Below are positions 44,570-53,106 of a DNA stretch of 64,000 nt, one piece after another. Positions within the stretch are counted from its first letter, which is position 1, and each line of letters starts with the position of its first letter. Both the position numbers and the translations under genes were made by a program. Origin of the DNA: Mucilaginibacter flavidus (GTDB lineage Bacteria > Bacteroidota > Bacteroidia > Sphingobacteriales > Sphingobacteriaceae); NCBI RefSeq assembly GCF_024055575.1, contig NZ_JAMXOE010000011.1, positions 124,001-188,000 of the forward strand, given 5' to 3'. The notes under the pieces are model-generated. The model was not told the origin of the DNA, made no database searches, and was given only the letters and a program-made list of their open reading frames with translations.

Positions 44570-44975
44570 GATACATTACTACAACATTTTATACACTACT
44601 TTGATATCCAAATGGGAGGGTTATTACGATATTATCTTGTCCGTTTTGATAAATCTTTATTATGAAAGTGACTGCTAATTGCTTTGTTAGAAACACAGCA
44701 GTAAACTTTGCAGCTATTAATTTTAAGTTAAAGAGCTACATACTTCATTATTTACAATGAAATTATTCAAAACAGGAAACGTCAAAACTTATGATATCCT
44801 AGTTAGGTTTCGGGAAATAGAGTCACACTAAATGGTACAGTTCATTCATTTTACCAAAAGGATGAGGCTGAACGAATAGCCTGGAATGCACCAGGTGTTG
44901 GGATTGTTGATAATGATTTGTATTATCTCTCAATATTTTTTCTCTTAAAGCAATAAATTTTACAACAGTTTTAAA
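44570..44975. other. Intergenic stretch containing a BON relic
   Basis: 406 bases between the porin gene and the DUF488 gene. The BON fragment (44,811-44,928) is the only recognisable element. The rest is AT-rich. Confidence 0.4.
44811..44928 (+). pseudogene. C-terminal fragment of a BON-domain protein
   Basis: The frame reads SGNRVTLNGTVHSFYQKDEA, then ERIAWNAPGVGIVDNDL. It matches the C-terminal BON repeat of the intact protein at 60,761 (GNNVTLTGTVNSFYAKDEAE and IAWNAPGVWTVDNEL). Only this repeat remains. The matching N-terminal fragment of the same family is at 60,014-60,112 on the other strand. Confidence 0.82.
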
Positions 44976-45317
44976 ATGAAAATCAATATTAAAAGAGTAT
45001 ATGAAGCGCCAGCCAAAGAGGATGGCGTACGGATTCTTGTGGACAGGCTATGGCCACGAGGACTAACAAAGGAAAAAGCAGCGGTAGATACATGGCTAAA
45101 AGAAATTGCCCCAAGTACTGAACTCCGAAAATGGTTTGGTCATAAACCGGCTAAATGGGTGGAGTTCAAAAAGCGTTACCATCAGGAACTGAAAGAAAAC
45201 AATGAACAGGTATTGCTATTGAAAGAACAATTGAAAAGAGGAACTGTAACATTAGTCTATGGCGCAAAAGATGAAAAACATAACGAAGCGCTTGTACTTA
45301 AAGAATTTTATCAATGA
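44976..45317 (+). CDS. DUF488 family protein, MarR-associated subtype
   Basis: This 113-residue protein reads MKINIKRVYEAPAKEDGVRI, then LVDRLWPRGLTKEKAAVDTW and FGHKPAKWVEFKKRYHQEL, the small DUF488 form (RVYDxPxxxDGxRVLVDRLWPRGL). Function unknown. The last four bases overlap the start of a decayed FNR fragment on the opposite strand, so its 3' end lies at a junction. A damaged twin is at 38,233. Confidence 0.9.
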   Translation: MKINIKRVYEAPAKEDGVRILVDRLWPRGLTKEKAAVDTWLKEIAPSTELRKWFGHKPAKWVEFKKRYHQELKENNEQVLLLKEQLKRGTVTLVYGAKDEKHNEALVLKEFYQ

Positions 45318-45403
45318 CAGCGCATTCTTAATAAGCCCGCTTCAAATACCGCAAATAAACCAGCCGGCCCGGCCCCAACAATGCAAATGTCTGTAGTAAT
45401 CAT
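45314..45403 (-). pseudogene. N-terminal fragment of ferredoxin-NAD(P) reductase paralogue
   Basis: The frame ATG 45403 to 45314 reads MITTDICIVGAGPAGLFAVF then EAGLLRMRCH, a clear match to the first 30 residues of the intact reductase (LNTDICIIGAGPIGLFAAFE ... LLKMRCH). The rest of the gene is absent, cut where the DUF488 gene ends. This marks a deletion junction. Confidence 0.88.
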
Positions 45404-45417
45404 ATTATCCTTGTATT

Positions 45418-45701
45418 CAAAAGCAAATACTATCTTGTTGTGCTTCTACTGAATGCGGTACATTAATGGGAATATCTATTTCGTCAAATTTGTTCAGGTT
45501 AACTGCATCGTTTGCTCGTCGATAAACGCCGCTTCAATCTACAATAACCAATCTGGTTTTCATGTTTGTTTGATGTCCCTTTAAAATCATCCCCTTTTTG
45601 AAGCCTAATACGAGTACTTTGAAATGTTCGCCGCGCTGTGAAATTTTGACAATCGGGGAGGTTGAATTTTCTAATTGTTGCAAAATCTCCTGTATAATCA
45701 T
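45418..45701 (-). pseudogene. Cupin paralogue with a nonsense codon
   Basis: From ATG 45701 the frame reads MIIQEILQQLENSTSPIVKI and follows the intact cupin at 24,070 residue for residue. TGA at 45534-45536 replaces the Gly in VDGSVIY-type sequence (GGx to TGA). The remainder (SGVYRR, then INVPHSVEAQQDSICF) is still in frame and recognisable. Loss looks recent. Confidence 0.85.
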
Positions 45702-45711
45702 TTTATCATTC

Positions 45712-46044
45712 TTATGTTAAAACTTTCACTTTTAATCCATCGAGATGCCTGTCAACCAATATTTGGCAGGATAAACGAAACTTTTTATCCGTATGGCCTG
45801 CCCGAAGCAGCGTTATGTCTTCATTACGTTCATAATAAGATAACCCGCCGCAATTGCTGATAATTTCAATAAGGCAGGTTCCGCATTTTCCCATCCCCAA
45901 ACATTCTCCAAAATCCTCCGTGTATATCTTGTCATAGATGAGCATCATCAGGCTTCTATACTCATTGGTATAAGTTTGGATCTCATGACTTTCGCCATCA
46001 TATAAAATAGAAACAGCTATGTCTTTAACCGGGGCGCTGGCCAT
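45712..46044 (-). CDS. [2Fe-2S] ferredoxin, second cassette
   Basis: This 110-residue ferredoxin has Cys48-x5-Cys54-x2-Cys57 (GECLGMGKCGTCLIEI) and Cys93 in RLSCQIL. It is intact, while its twin at 24,390 is decayed; conversely its cassette partners (cupin, FNR) are decayed here and intact at 23,063-24,366. It starts two bases after the hemerythrin stop, so it may now work with that operon. Confidence 0.88.
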   Translation of the reverse strand: MASAPVKDIAVSILYDGESHEIQTYTNEYRSLMMLIYDKIYTEDFGECLGMGKCGTCLIEIISNCGGLSYYERNEDITLLRAGHTDKKFRLSCQILVDRHLDGLKVKVLT

Positions 46045-46045
46045 A

Positions 46046-46543
46046 TCAATCTGCTTTATCCTTTTTAGTTATCCAAAACTCATCCGGGTATTCCTCTTGA
46101 AAAGATGCTGGATTTTGCTGAGCCAAAACCTCACCAATGTTTGATAAAACTGATGGCGGGAGCGCAGTTTCGAGGTGAGGAAACAGTACCCTTTCCTCAA
46201 AACGGATATGGTTGATCAACAGTTCTGCGAATAGGACATATTCTTCTGCGGCTTCATTCTCATAGTAATTTAACCGCTGCAGCCTGCTCTCCAGCATAAG
46301 ATGTTCTGTTCTACCCTGCTGACAGAGCAGGTCATCGATCTGGGCGAATAACAAGGCTTCTTCCTCATGGAAATGTTCTTTCAAATGACGCTCCCAAAAA
46401 AAGTTAATGTATTTTTTTATTCTGTGGAGTTCTATATTTCTCTTTATTCCTTCCTTGATCTTCCAGCAAAAGAGTAATCCAGCATGATGGTCTTTGGAAA
46501 GTATTAAAAGATGCTTACTGCGCTTGATCGGTTGAGTTGTCAT
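46046..46543 (-). CDS. Hemerythrin HHE-domain protein
   Basis: This 165-residue protein has the di-iron pattern of bacterial hemerythrin-like proteins: LSKDHHAGLLFCWKI (first His), RHLKEHFHEEEALLF (HxxxE), INHIRFEERVLFPHLE (HxxxE and His). It probably binds O2 or protects against NO/ROS. It overlaps the cupin upstream by four bases (ATGA) and precedes the ferredoxin, forming a cupin-hemerythrin-ferredoxin operon. Confidence 0.88.
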   Translation of the reverse strand: MTTQPIKRSKHLLILSKDHHAGLLFCWKIKEGIKRNIELHRIKKYINFFWERHLKEHFHEEEALLFAQIDDLLCQQGRTEHLMLESRLQRLNYYENEAAEEYVLFAELLINHIRFEERVLFPHLETALPPSVLSNIGEVLAQQNPASFQEEYPDEFWITKKDKAD

Positions 46544-46839
46544 TTGTTTTTTTTGATTAAGTCATTATTCCACGACATAATGAATCTCGGCATCATTGCC
46601 AAAATGATAAAAGCCTTAAAATCGGAAATTACTTTTAACAGATGCGGTTCATGTGCCGGGATCGCCTCACTTGACGCTGGACCTAATTCATACGTATCGC
46701 CTTTATAAATCAGTAAGGCTTCGCCTGATTCTACAATCACAAAGGCCTTTGAGTTAGCAAAATGCCTGGGCATATGAGTACCAGCTGAAAATTCAACCTT
46801 GACTACCTTATACTGAACATTTCTCAGAAGTTCTTCCAT
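46540..46839 (-). CDS. Small cupin protein
   Basis: This 99-residue cupin has FSAGTHMPRHFANSKAFVIV and GEALLIYKGDTYELG, then EAIPAHEPHLLKVISDFKAF. Its His-rich positions would bind a metal. It is the first gene of the cupin-hemerythrin-ferredoxin operon, linked to hemerythrin by a 4-base overlap. Confidence 0.8.
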   Translation of the reverse strand: MEELLRNVQYKVVKVEFSAGTHMPRHFANSKAFVIVESGEALLIYKGDTYELGPASSEAIPAHEPHLLKVISDFKAFIILAMMPRFIMSWNNDLIKKNK

Positions 46840-46934
46840 GCCTGTAAGTATTAAATTGATTTAAGATTTGATAAGGCGTTTTGTTATTGAGTCTGACCCT
46901 GCAATTCTTTGTTCCTATAACACTATTCAAATTA

Positions 46935-47321
46935 TCAAACAATTATTTTATCAATGCTTCCGGTCATTTTTTGCAACCGGATTAGAAACATATTCGCCAT
47001 CAATCCGGCCCGGTTTTTTGCATCTGTTGCTACAGCACCCTTAAAATGCTGATCTATCGTTTCATTAAAAAGTTCCAGCCAACGGTCAAAATGCTTTTGT
47101 TCAATTGCTAAAGGTGCATGCTTTGCAAAAGGATTACCTCTGAACCCTGCCACACCAAATAACGCTGCATTCCAAAATGCATACATTTTTTCGAGGTGTA
47201 GTGTCCAGTTATCTTTAACAGCTTTTTCGAAGACAGGCCCCAGCAGTGCATCCTTACGTACCCGGCTATAAAACTCATCTACAAAAATCCTGATCGATTA
47301 AATGTCTTTAATATCTTTCAT
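46935..47321 (-). pseudogene. Group III truncated haemoglobin with early nonsense codon
   Basis: From ATG 47321 the reading frame gives MKDIKDI, then TAA (47298-47300), and continues SIRIFVDEFYSRVRKDALLG in the same frame to 46935. The last 83 residues include FWNAALFGVAGFRGNPFAKH (the haem-pocket E/F region) and HFDRWLELFNETID (proximal His), typical of TrHbP. Only the codon before SIRIF is wrong. An ATG at 47186 cannot give a working globin. The lesion is either real or a sequencing error. Confidence 0.82.
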
Positions 47322-47356
47322 ATTCATTCATTTTGGTATTGAATATTTAACCTATA

Positions 47357-47364
47357 CAAAGGTA
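47357..47364 (-). promoter_or_regulatory. -7 box (TACCTTTG) ahead of the haemoglobin gene
   Basis: The minus strand carries TACCTTTG, a match to TAnnTTTG, 35 bases before the ATG at 47321. No TTG is seen at the usual -33 distance. Confidence 0.45.
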
Positions 47365-47442
47365 TCTCAATAATTAATATTAAAAGAGTTTTATATCTTT
47401 TATTGCATTGGTGTTATATATTGTTGATTACGCCTGGCTTTT

Positions 47443-47856
47443 CTATTTAAATAAAGTCATCTGACCGGAGGTTATATGATAATAGACAGCCCAGGCGGCA
47501 AATGCAATTAAAAGAACAATTATCCAAAAAGGGATGCTTTTGGGCGTTTCACTGCCATGCAGCAAAAAAGTTTTTTGATCTCCTTTGCTATAAGCATTGA
47601 TCATTAACGGCAAAATACCATCCACCACTTCATCTTTTCTTATACCTTCAACTGCAATTGCAGGCCCGTTACGAACAATAAAAGGAATTGTTTTAATGCC
47701 TTCTTTTCCTTTATGATCCTTACTTACAACCTTTAGCACATGCTTGCCATCTGTCAGTTTTTTTGTATCCAGGTCAAAAGATACCGGAGCCGGAAATGTT
47801 CCGATGGGTTGCGGGTCTTCATCAATGAACAGCGTCACCATGCTTTTATCTTCCAT
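47443..47856 (-). CDS. Membrane-anchored protein of the cbb3 oxidase operon
   Basis: This 137-residue protein has an Ig-like beta region (LFIDEDPQPIGTFPAPVSFD, KHVLKVVSKDHKGKEG) and one C-terminal membrane helix (IPFWIIVLLIAFAAWAVYYH). No haem motif. It ends the cbb3 operon and may be an assembly or stabilising subunit. It is annotated as cytochrome-like in some relatives, but no CxxCH is present here. Confidence 0.6.
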   Translation of the reverse strand: MEDKSMVTLFIDEDPQPIGTFPAPVSFDLDTKKLTDGKHVLKVVSKDHKGKEGIKTIPFIVRNGPAIAVEGIRKDEVVDGILPLMINAYSKGDQKTFLLHGSETPKSIPFWIIVLLIAFAAWAVYYHITSGQMTLFK

Positions 47857-47860
47857 AACC

Positions 47861-48157
47861 TTAAGAATTTAAGATGATCTTTTTAATATCCTGATGTTCG
47901 GGATTTTCTGGTTTTGTCAGGCATCTGATCAAGGCGTACAGGGAATATAGCGTGATCACAACCATAATGCTTACGATGATATAATCCCAGTTACCTGTAG
48001 GACCACCGCCATGGGTTATGCCTTGTAAAAATTGGGGTTGCTGCGCTTTACAAGCATCACAAGCTTTTGCGGGTGCGTACGCTGCTATCCATATCCCAAG
48101 GGTGATGGACATCGTCATTATCAGACTTTTCATTTTGAGTTTCCTATTCTTTTCCAT
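47861..48157 (-). CDS. Small membrane protein of the cbb3 operon
   Basis: This 98-residue protein has an N-terminal hydrophobic signal (LIMTMSITLGIWIAAYAPAK), a CDACK pair and one further membrane helix (DYIIVSIMVVITLYSLYALI). The CxxC lacks the His required for haem c. It resembles CcoQ/CcoH-like small subunits only in size; this is inference. It lies between the cytochrome c gene and the Ig-like gene. Confidence 0.55.
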   Translation of the reverse strand: MEKNRKLKMKSLIMTMSITLGIWIAAYAPAKACDACKAQQPQFLQGITHGGGPTGNWDYIIVSIMVVITLYSLYALIRCLTKPENPEHQDIKKIILNS

Positions 48158-48158
48158 A

Positions 48159-49184
48159 CTACTTAGCTATAGGCCCTGACTTAATTTGATTAAATAGTTC
48201 CTTGATTTCTGTAAGGGTGATTTTTCGAGAATTATTACCCCAGCTACTGCGTTCATGATTGATGATGGCCAAAATCTCCTCCGGCTTCAGGTTATTGTTG
48301 GTTCCAACAGCCGGCATAATGCCGTAACCTTCACTGGCCCTTCCGTTATATCCCTTCATGATAACGGTGAGCTGTACTTTGGGATCTTTATCCAAAACAA
48401 TCGAACTGCCCTTTAAAGGTGGAAAGGCGCCTTTTAAACCTTCGCCGTTTTCCTGGTGACAGCTTTGACAATTGGCAGCATATAAAGCTGCCCCGTCTAA
48501 TTCAGTATTCAGTTTACTTGTAGTTCCTGCCGGTTCCGCTTTTGATAAGGTTTTGCCATATAGAAAAATTGGTGTTGGCTTGCCATCCGGAAGTTTATAC
48601 TGCTTAAATGATTTAAGGTAAGCGACCAATTGCAAAGCCTCCCGGGTTGCTACAATCTGTCCGGTTACCCCTTTACGGAACTGATCGGGAACATGAAGCA
48701 CGATATCACCCGGATAAGGATAATCCTTTACTTCAAACAACCAGGAGTAGGCAGGCATAATTGATTGTTCAACTACTGACCTCGGATTATATAAGTGCAG
48801 CAGGTGCCAGTCCTGGCTGGGCTGCCGGTTGCCAATGTTCATCAAATCCGGCCCGGTCCGTTCTGACCCCATCAGGTTCGCTGTGTTACGCCATATATCA
48901 GTTCTTATGTTCCTGGCATAATCGGCGGCAATACTTGGGCGTGTGCCCCACATTTTATCCATATCTACATTTCTAACCTGCTGCGTATGACAGGCGATAC
49001 AGCCTTCTCTTATAAATATACCTTTACCCGCTACTTCATCAGCATTCAAAGCATGGCTTCCCGGAAGGGGTGCATTATTATTTTGTGAATTCAAAGCAGG
49101 CAGGATAGCCGCAAACATGGTTAGCACAATAAATAGAATTATGGCTACTCCAAAAAGTCTTTTATGATTATTATAAATATCCAT
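48159..49184 (-). CDS. ccoO: Fused cbb3 oxidase cytochrome c subunit (CcoO-type plus second haem c)
   Basis: This 341-residue protein has an N-terminal membrane anchor (14-30) and two haem c sites: CIACHTQQ (62-66, FixO/CcoO-like with RTGPDLMNIGNR following) and CQSCHQENG (239-243, cytochrome c class I). The FixO-like region (GxTDIWRNTANLMG, YNPRSVVEQSIMPAYSWLFE) includes the Met ligand. The second domain may replace CcoP, which is not otherwise present. It starts five bases after ccoN. Confidence 0.88.
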   Translation of the reverse strand: MDIYNNHKRLFGVAIILFIVLTMFAAILPALNSQNNNAPLPGSHALNADEVAGKGIFIREGCIACHTQQVRNVDMDKMWGTRPSIAADYARNIRTDIWRNTANLMGSERTGPDLMNIGNRQPSQDWHLLHLYNPRSVVEQSIMPAYSWLFEVKDYPYPGDIVLHVPDQFRKGVTGQIVATREALQLVAYLKSFKQYKLPDGKPTPIFLYGKTLSKAEPAGTTSKLNTELDGAALYAANCQSCHQENGEGLKGAFPPLKGSSIVLDKDPKVQLTVIMKGYNGRASEGYGIMPAVGTNNNLKPEEILAIINHERSSWGNNSRKITLTEIKELFNQIKSGPIAK

Positions 49185-49188
49185 CGGG

Positions 49189-51006
49189 TTATTGATTAGA
49201 GGTATTAGCAGGTAGTTTATTCAACTCTTCAAAAACTGCTTTTTGCAGATCAATTTCTTCATGGCTGGTAATCATATAATAAAGATTATAGGCAAAGATC
49301 AGGTGAGAGGCCCACATCAATGATCCGCCAATAGCCCGCCATAGCCAGTAAGGGGCCATCAGCACTACCGAATCAATGAAAGGTTTTCCTTCCATCCAGG
49401 CCATCCCCTTTAGCGTACCGCCGATCATTAAGGGTATGCTATAAAACAGCAACCCAATAAGCGCCATCCAAAAATGAGCGCCTACCCAGCCCTGACGTGG
49501 TTCTTTGCCTGTAAGACGCGGAACTAAAGTGTATATAAACGCCCAAAGCATAAAAGCGATGATACCATACATGGTGATGTGCGAATGGGCCGTGGTAAAA
49601 TCGGTAAAATGCCAGTACAGATTGGCTGAACGGAAAGCCTCGGCAGTGCCCTGGAAAGAACCTGTGAAGTAAAAGATAATACCTACCAGGTAAAATGGTA
49701 GAGTATAACTCGAACCTATTTTATTAAAGTTGCCCCGGAATGTCATCAGGAAATTAGTTGTACCGGCGAAAACAGGTACCAGCATGCCCATACTTCCTAT
49801 AATAGCGGTTGTTTGCAGCCACCAGGGAATTGCGCTGAAAATAAAATGGTGGGTACCAATTAAAGTGTAAAATAGAATTTGAGTCCAGAAAGCGAGGATA
49901 CCAAGGCTATAAGAATAAATAGGCGTGTTTAATTGCTGTGGCAAGAAGTAATAGATCAAACCCAGGTTAAAAAGCATAAACCACATACCCACGCCCTGAT
50001 GCATATAATAACCCTGGGCTATACTTTCACCCAAGCCGTTTTGCCAGAAAGGTAAATATCCAACAAGCGCAATTACAATAGTAAACATAGTAGCGGCAAT
50101 GATATACCAATTGGAAATATAAATTTCCTTGGTTTTACGTCTCGCCACAGTTTGTAAGTAATTGATCAGTGTAATAATGATGCCGATGGCAAACAATAAC
50201 ATAATCGGCCAGATATACTCACGGTATTCGCCGCCCCCATTATTTATTCCTGCCATCAGCGAAATGCTGCCTAAAACAACCGAGGCATTAATCAGGTATA
50301 AAGCATACCATCCCCGTTTCAAACTGGCCACAACCGTATTGCTAACGGTTGAAACAACGTAATAGCCCAGCCCTATCATGGCGAGGGAGGACCATCCCCA
50401 AAAAACCATATTGGTATGTACCGGACGCAAGCGCCCAAAGCTTAACCAACTGACATGATCAACATCAGGGGCCACAAATTTTATCCCTAAATATTCGCCT
50501 ACCGACGTGCCTAATACCAGCCAAAAAGTCGCTGTTCCAATATACCAAAGAATTAACCTGGTCAATGAAGGATCAATATCCGGTCTTTTAACCGCTTTCT
50601 TTTTCGAAGCAAGAAATCTCGGACTATTTACTTCAGCGATATTATGAAGCAAGCCCTTCTTATCGGCCGGCAAGATCTCTCCAGCCAACTCACTGTTATT
50701 TAACTCAAATTCAATCGCTTGTTTACGTTTTGCCAGATCATCACTCATCTCCTCTAAATTCAATTTTTGCAAGGACTGAGCTAATTGGCTGGCATCGTTC
50801 CTTGTTTTACTATTTTTGATCCTGGTCGCGATGTGGTTAACTTTCACAGCAACCAGGTATACGGCAACCAGGAGCGGAAGGAGGATTAAAGTAATCGTGA
50901 TCAATACTCCGGGGTTCGTCCAAATACCTGAATTTGTTTCAGCCCCTTGCGCAAACAATGGCGTAGCTAAAATGAGCGACAGTAGTAACAAGAGCGACTT
51001 TTTCAT
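49189..51006 (-). CDS. ccoN: cbb3-type cytochrome c oxidase subunit I
   Basis: This 605-residue catalytic subunit has twelve core membrane helices. Haem ligands appear in RLRPVHTNMVFWGWSS and IGTHHFIFSAIPWWLQ, then YWHFTDFTTAHSHITMYG. An N-terminal extension of about 150 residues with a signal peptide (MKKSLLLLLSLILATPLFAQ) and an extra helix is not found in classic CcoN. The oxidase reduces O2 with high affinity. It overlaps the upstream small membrane gene by four bases (51003-51006). Confidence 0.92.
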   Translation of the reverse strand: MKKSLLLLLSLILATPLFAQGAETNSGIWTNPGVLITITLILLPLLVAVYLVAVKVNHIATRIKNSKTRNDASQLAQSLQKLNLEEMSDDLAKRKQAIEFELNNSELAGEILPADKKGLLHNIAEVNSPRFLASKKKAVKRPDIDPSLTRLILWYIGTATFWLVLGTSVGEYLGIKFVAPDVDHVSWLSFGRLRPVHTNMVFWGWSSLAMIGLGYYVVSTVSNTVVASLKRGWYALYLINASVVLGSISLMAGINNGGGEYREYIWPIMLLFAIGIIITLINYLQTVARRKTKEIYISNWYIIAATMFTIVIALVGYLPFWQNGLGESIAQGYYMHQGVGMWFMLFNLGLIYYFLPQQLNTPIYSYSLGILAFWTQILFYTLIGTHHFIFSAIPWWLQTTAIIGSMGMLVPVFAGTTNFLMTFRGNFNKIGSSYTLPFYLVGIIFYFTGSFQGTAEAFRSANLYWHFTDFTTAHSHITMYGIIAFMLWAFIYTLVPRLTGKEPRQGWVGAHFWMALIGLLFYSIPLMIGGTLKGMAWMEGKPFIDSVVLMAPYWLWRAIGGSLMWASHLIFAYNLYYMITSHEEIDLQKAVFEELNKLPANTSNQ

Positions 51007-51335
51007 TGTTTATTTTGGTTTTCGACACGTATCTGTTGATTTCGGATCGTATGTTGACGTTTGATTAATATATTAACTTGTTGACCATCTAAATCTTTCA
51101 AATGGTTGTTAAGCCATTTCTTACCATCTGTATCAACATCATTGATGGTTTCCTTTAAACGATAGCTGTTTTTTAAAAGCCATAGCACCAATAAAACCAG
51201 GATTAATATACTACCGGCTAATAATATAGCTACTCCGCCGGATGAATCCTCCGTTTGGGATATCACCGATGTTTCTGCCATTATCTTTCCAGACGTCAGC
51301 GATAAGAAAAGAATGACACTAATAGATCGTTTCAT
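51003..51335 (-). CDS. Small membrane protein opening the cbb3 operon
   Basis: This 110-residue protein has a signal peptide (MKRSISVILFLSLTSGKIMA) and one transmembrane helix (GVAILLAGSILILVLLVLWL), then a hydrophilic tail (KEENQN-like: QIRVENQNKQ). It overlaps ccoN by four bases. No metal motif. It may be an assembly factor. Confidence 0.6.
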   Translation of the reverse strand: MKRSISVILFLSLTSGKIMAETSVISQTEDSSGGVAILLAGSILILVLLVLWLLKNSYRLKETINDVDTDGKKWLNNHLKDLDGQQVNILIKRQHTIRNQQIRVENQNKQ

Positions 51336-51378
51336 TTTATTGATATTAATACCTTTTTATCCTTTTTACAATTAAAAA

Positions 51379-51816
51379 TTATCTTTTTAACGAATTGATT
51401 CCTAAAATTAATTCTTCGTTAAAATTGCCAATATTAGTTGTCCTTAATAAAGAATGAATTTCGTCTCGAATTGTTTTAAATTGATTGTGTAAAGGACAGG
51501 GATCCTTTTCAGAACATTCTTTCAGGCCCAAAGCGCAACCCACAAATATCCCGTTTCCATCCACGGCTTCTACAATCTCTGCAACAGGGCGTTTCAAGGT
51601 AGTTTCATCTACGAAAAAACCGCCATTCGGACCTTTTGCGGACTGAACCAAGCCCCTTTTGCTTAGGTCCTGCAATATTTTTGCTAAAAAATGTTCCGGT
51701 GAATCTATCCCTATAGCGATATCTTTGATACTTACCCGTCCGCCTTCGGAAGTTTTTTGTGAAATAAAGAATACAGCCCGGAGAGCGTATTCACACGTTT
51801 TTGAAAATATTCCCAT
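51379..51816 (-). CDS. Rrf2-family transcriptional regulator with Fe-S cysteines
   Basis: This 145-residue protein has the Rrf2 winged helix (FSKTCEYALRAVFFISQKTS, then PEHFLAKILQDLSKRGLV) and three cysteines (94, 101 and 107 in VGCALGLKECSEKDPCPLH), similar to the cluster-binding triad of IscR/NsrR. The first is C-x6-C-x5-C, allowing a [2Fe-2S] or [4Fe-4S] sensor of O2/NO. It sits just upstream of the cbb3 operon on the same strand and probably regulates it. Confidence 0.92.
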   Translation of the reverse strand: MGIFSKTCEYALRAVFFISQKTSEGGRVSIKDIAIGIDSPEHFLAKILQDLSKRGLVQSAKGPNGGFFVDETTLKRPVAEIVEAVDGNGIFVGCALGLKECSEKDPCPLHNQFKTIRDEIHSLLRTTNIGNFNEELILGINSLKR

Positions 51817-51820
51817 TATA

Positions 51821-51851
51821 CAAAAGTAGCTAACGATTTAAGTTAAAGCAA
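51821..51851 (-). promoter_or_regulatory. Full Bacteroidota promoter (TTG-N20-TACTTTTG), near-leaderless start
   Basis: TTG (51849-51851), 20 bases, then TACTTTTG (51821-51828) on the minus strand. The regulator's ATG begins four bases after the -7 box, so transcription would start at or near the start codon. Confidence 0.65.
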
Positions 51852-51998
51852 GATTGTTTGCACCAAACCTCTTCCTGGCTTCAGTTACCTGCTCATTTGT
51901 TAATCCTTGTATATTAAAATTATTTACGGGTATACCGGTCGAACTGATGGATTAAAATTGCTTAAACAGGTATTTACATATACCAAGTTACATTTATT

Positions 51999-52830
51999 TC
52001 ATATTATACGTAATAGCCATTGCTGGAATATGATGATTCGAGAGGGCCTCTTCTGTAGTACACTTTTTAAAATATTTGAAAAAAAACCGTGCGGGTAATG
52101 AACGAGTGCAAGCATATCTGATCCATTCTCTTCGCATAATCTGTTCAACCTGTTAACCACCTCTTTCCCCCTGATTTGATGATAGGATATATTAGGTTGC
52201 TTTAACAAATTAATATGGCTGTGCATTGCCTTTTCTTTTACAAGATCTTCATTTTCTTGTAAAAAGTGAAACATGGGCAATCTCGAGTTGGAAATCGAAT
52301 ATTTTTCCAAGTTTAACGAGATAATTGATAGCATTGATGTCAGATAATTCGAAAGCGGTCGCCAAAGTAAATTCGGCCTTTGGAGGTATTATTAAAACCG
52401 GGCATAATGTATGGTCAATAACGTCCATGGTATCATTTCCAAAAAACAAGTGTTCAAGATTGCTGTTGGAACTGCCACCCATTATTATAATTGTATTTCC
52501 ATTTCTTTGAGGATATTTTTACATTTAAACCTAAAGCACCTTCACCACTTTGACAATCGATTTTTGGTTTAAATCCACTTTTAGATAAACCGGTTAAACT
52601 ATGTCTTAATTGGATAGCCAGTTGGCTAAGCTTAGCGACACTTTCATCTTTGGGGAAAACAAATTCTTCAACCACCAAGGGTACTTCTACATACGAAGGC
52701 AGAAGAGGATGATCATAGTGGGTATTGAAAAGTAAAATATCAGCGTGCAGTTTTCAACGACTGCCATAGCTGATTTGGCTGCATGGATAGCATTTTCTGA
52801 AAAATCAATCAGTATCGGTACAGTCTTCAT
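51999..52830 (-). pseudogene. Universal stress protein (UspA-type) with multiple frameshifts
   Basis: From ATG 52830 the frames MKTVPILIDFSENAIHAAKS, then VVEEFVFPKDESVAKLSQL, MGGSSNSNLEHLFFGNDT with VIDHTLCPVLIIPPKAEFTL, and GSDMLALVHYPHGFFSNILK together trace a tandem-UspA protein of about 270 residues. At least three frame changes are needed. The ATP-binding G-x2-G-x9-GS/T loop survives as GGSSNSNLEH, followed by LFFGN. It is non-functional. Confidence 0.85.
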
Positions 52831-52956
52831 GATATAGTAAATTCACCGTAAATGTCTAAATTATAATGCAGCGTATAATGAACATAGCAACGTTTGATAA
52901 GATGTTCAACCAGTAGCGACAATTTCCGAATTATGACAATTCGGATTTATTTACCA

Positions 52957-52984
52957 ACAAAAAACCCAATAGCCGAAGCTATTG
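52957..52984 (-). terminator. Intrinsic terminator, minus strand
   Basis: Read on the minus strand, CAATAGC-TTCG-GCTATTG is followed by GG and six T residues. The TTCG loop and 7-base stem make it strong. It lies about 120 bases beyond the PNPOx-like gene and before the decayed stress gene. Confidence 0.75.
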
Positions 52985-53106
52985 AATCAAAATCCTTGAA
53001 AAAACTTGGCGGAACTCGCTGCATCTGCTAATGCCCCTGTATTGCTTTTGGGGAAACAGGAACAAGAAAGGAGTATTCGCGCAGGCAATACGGAAAATTC
53101 ATACTA

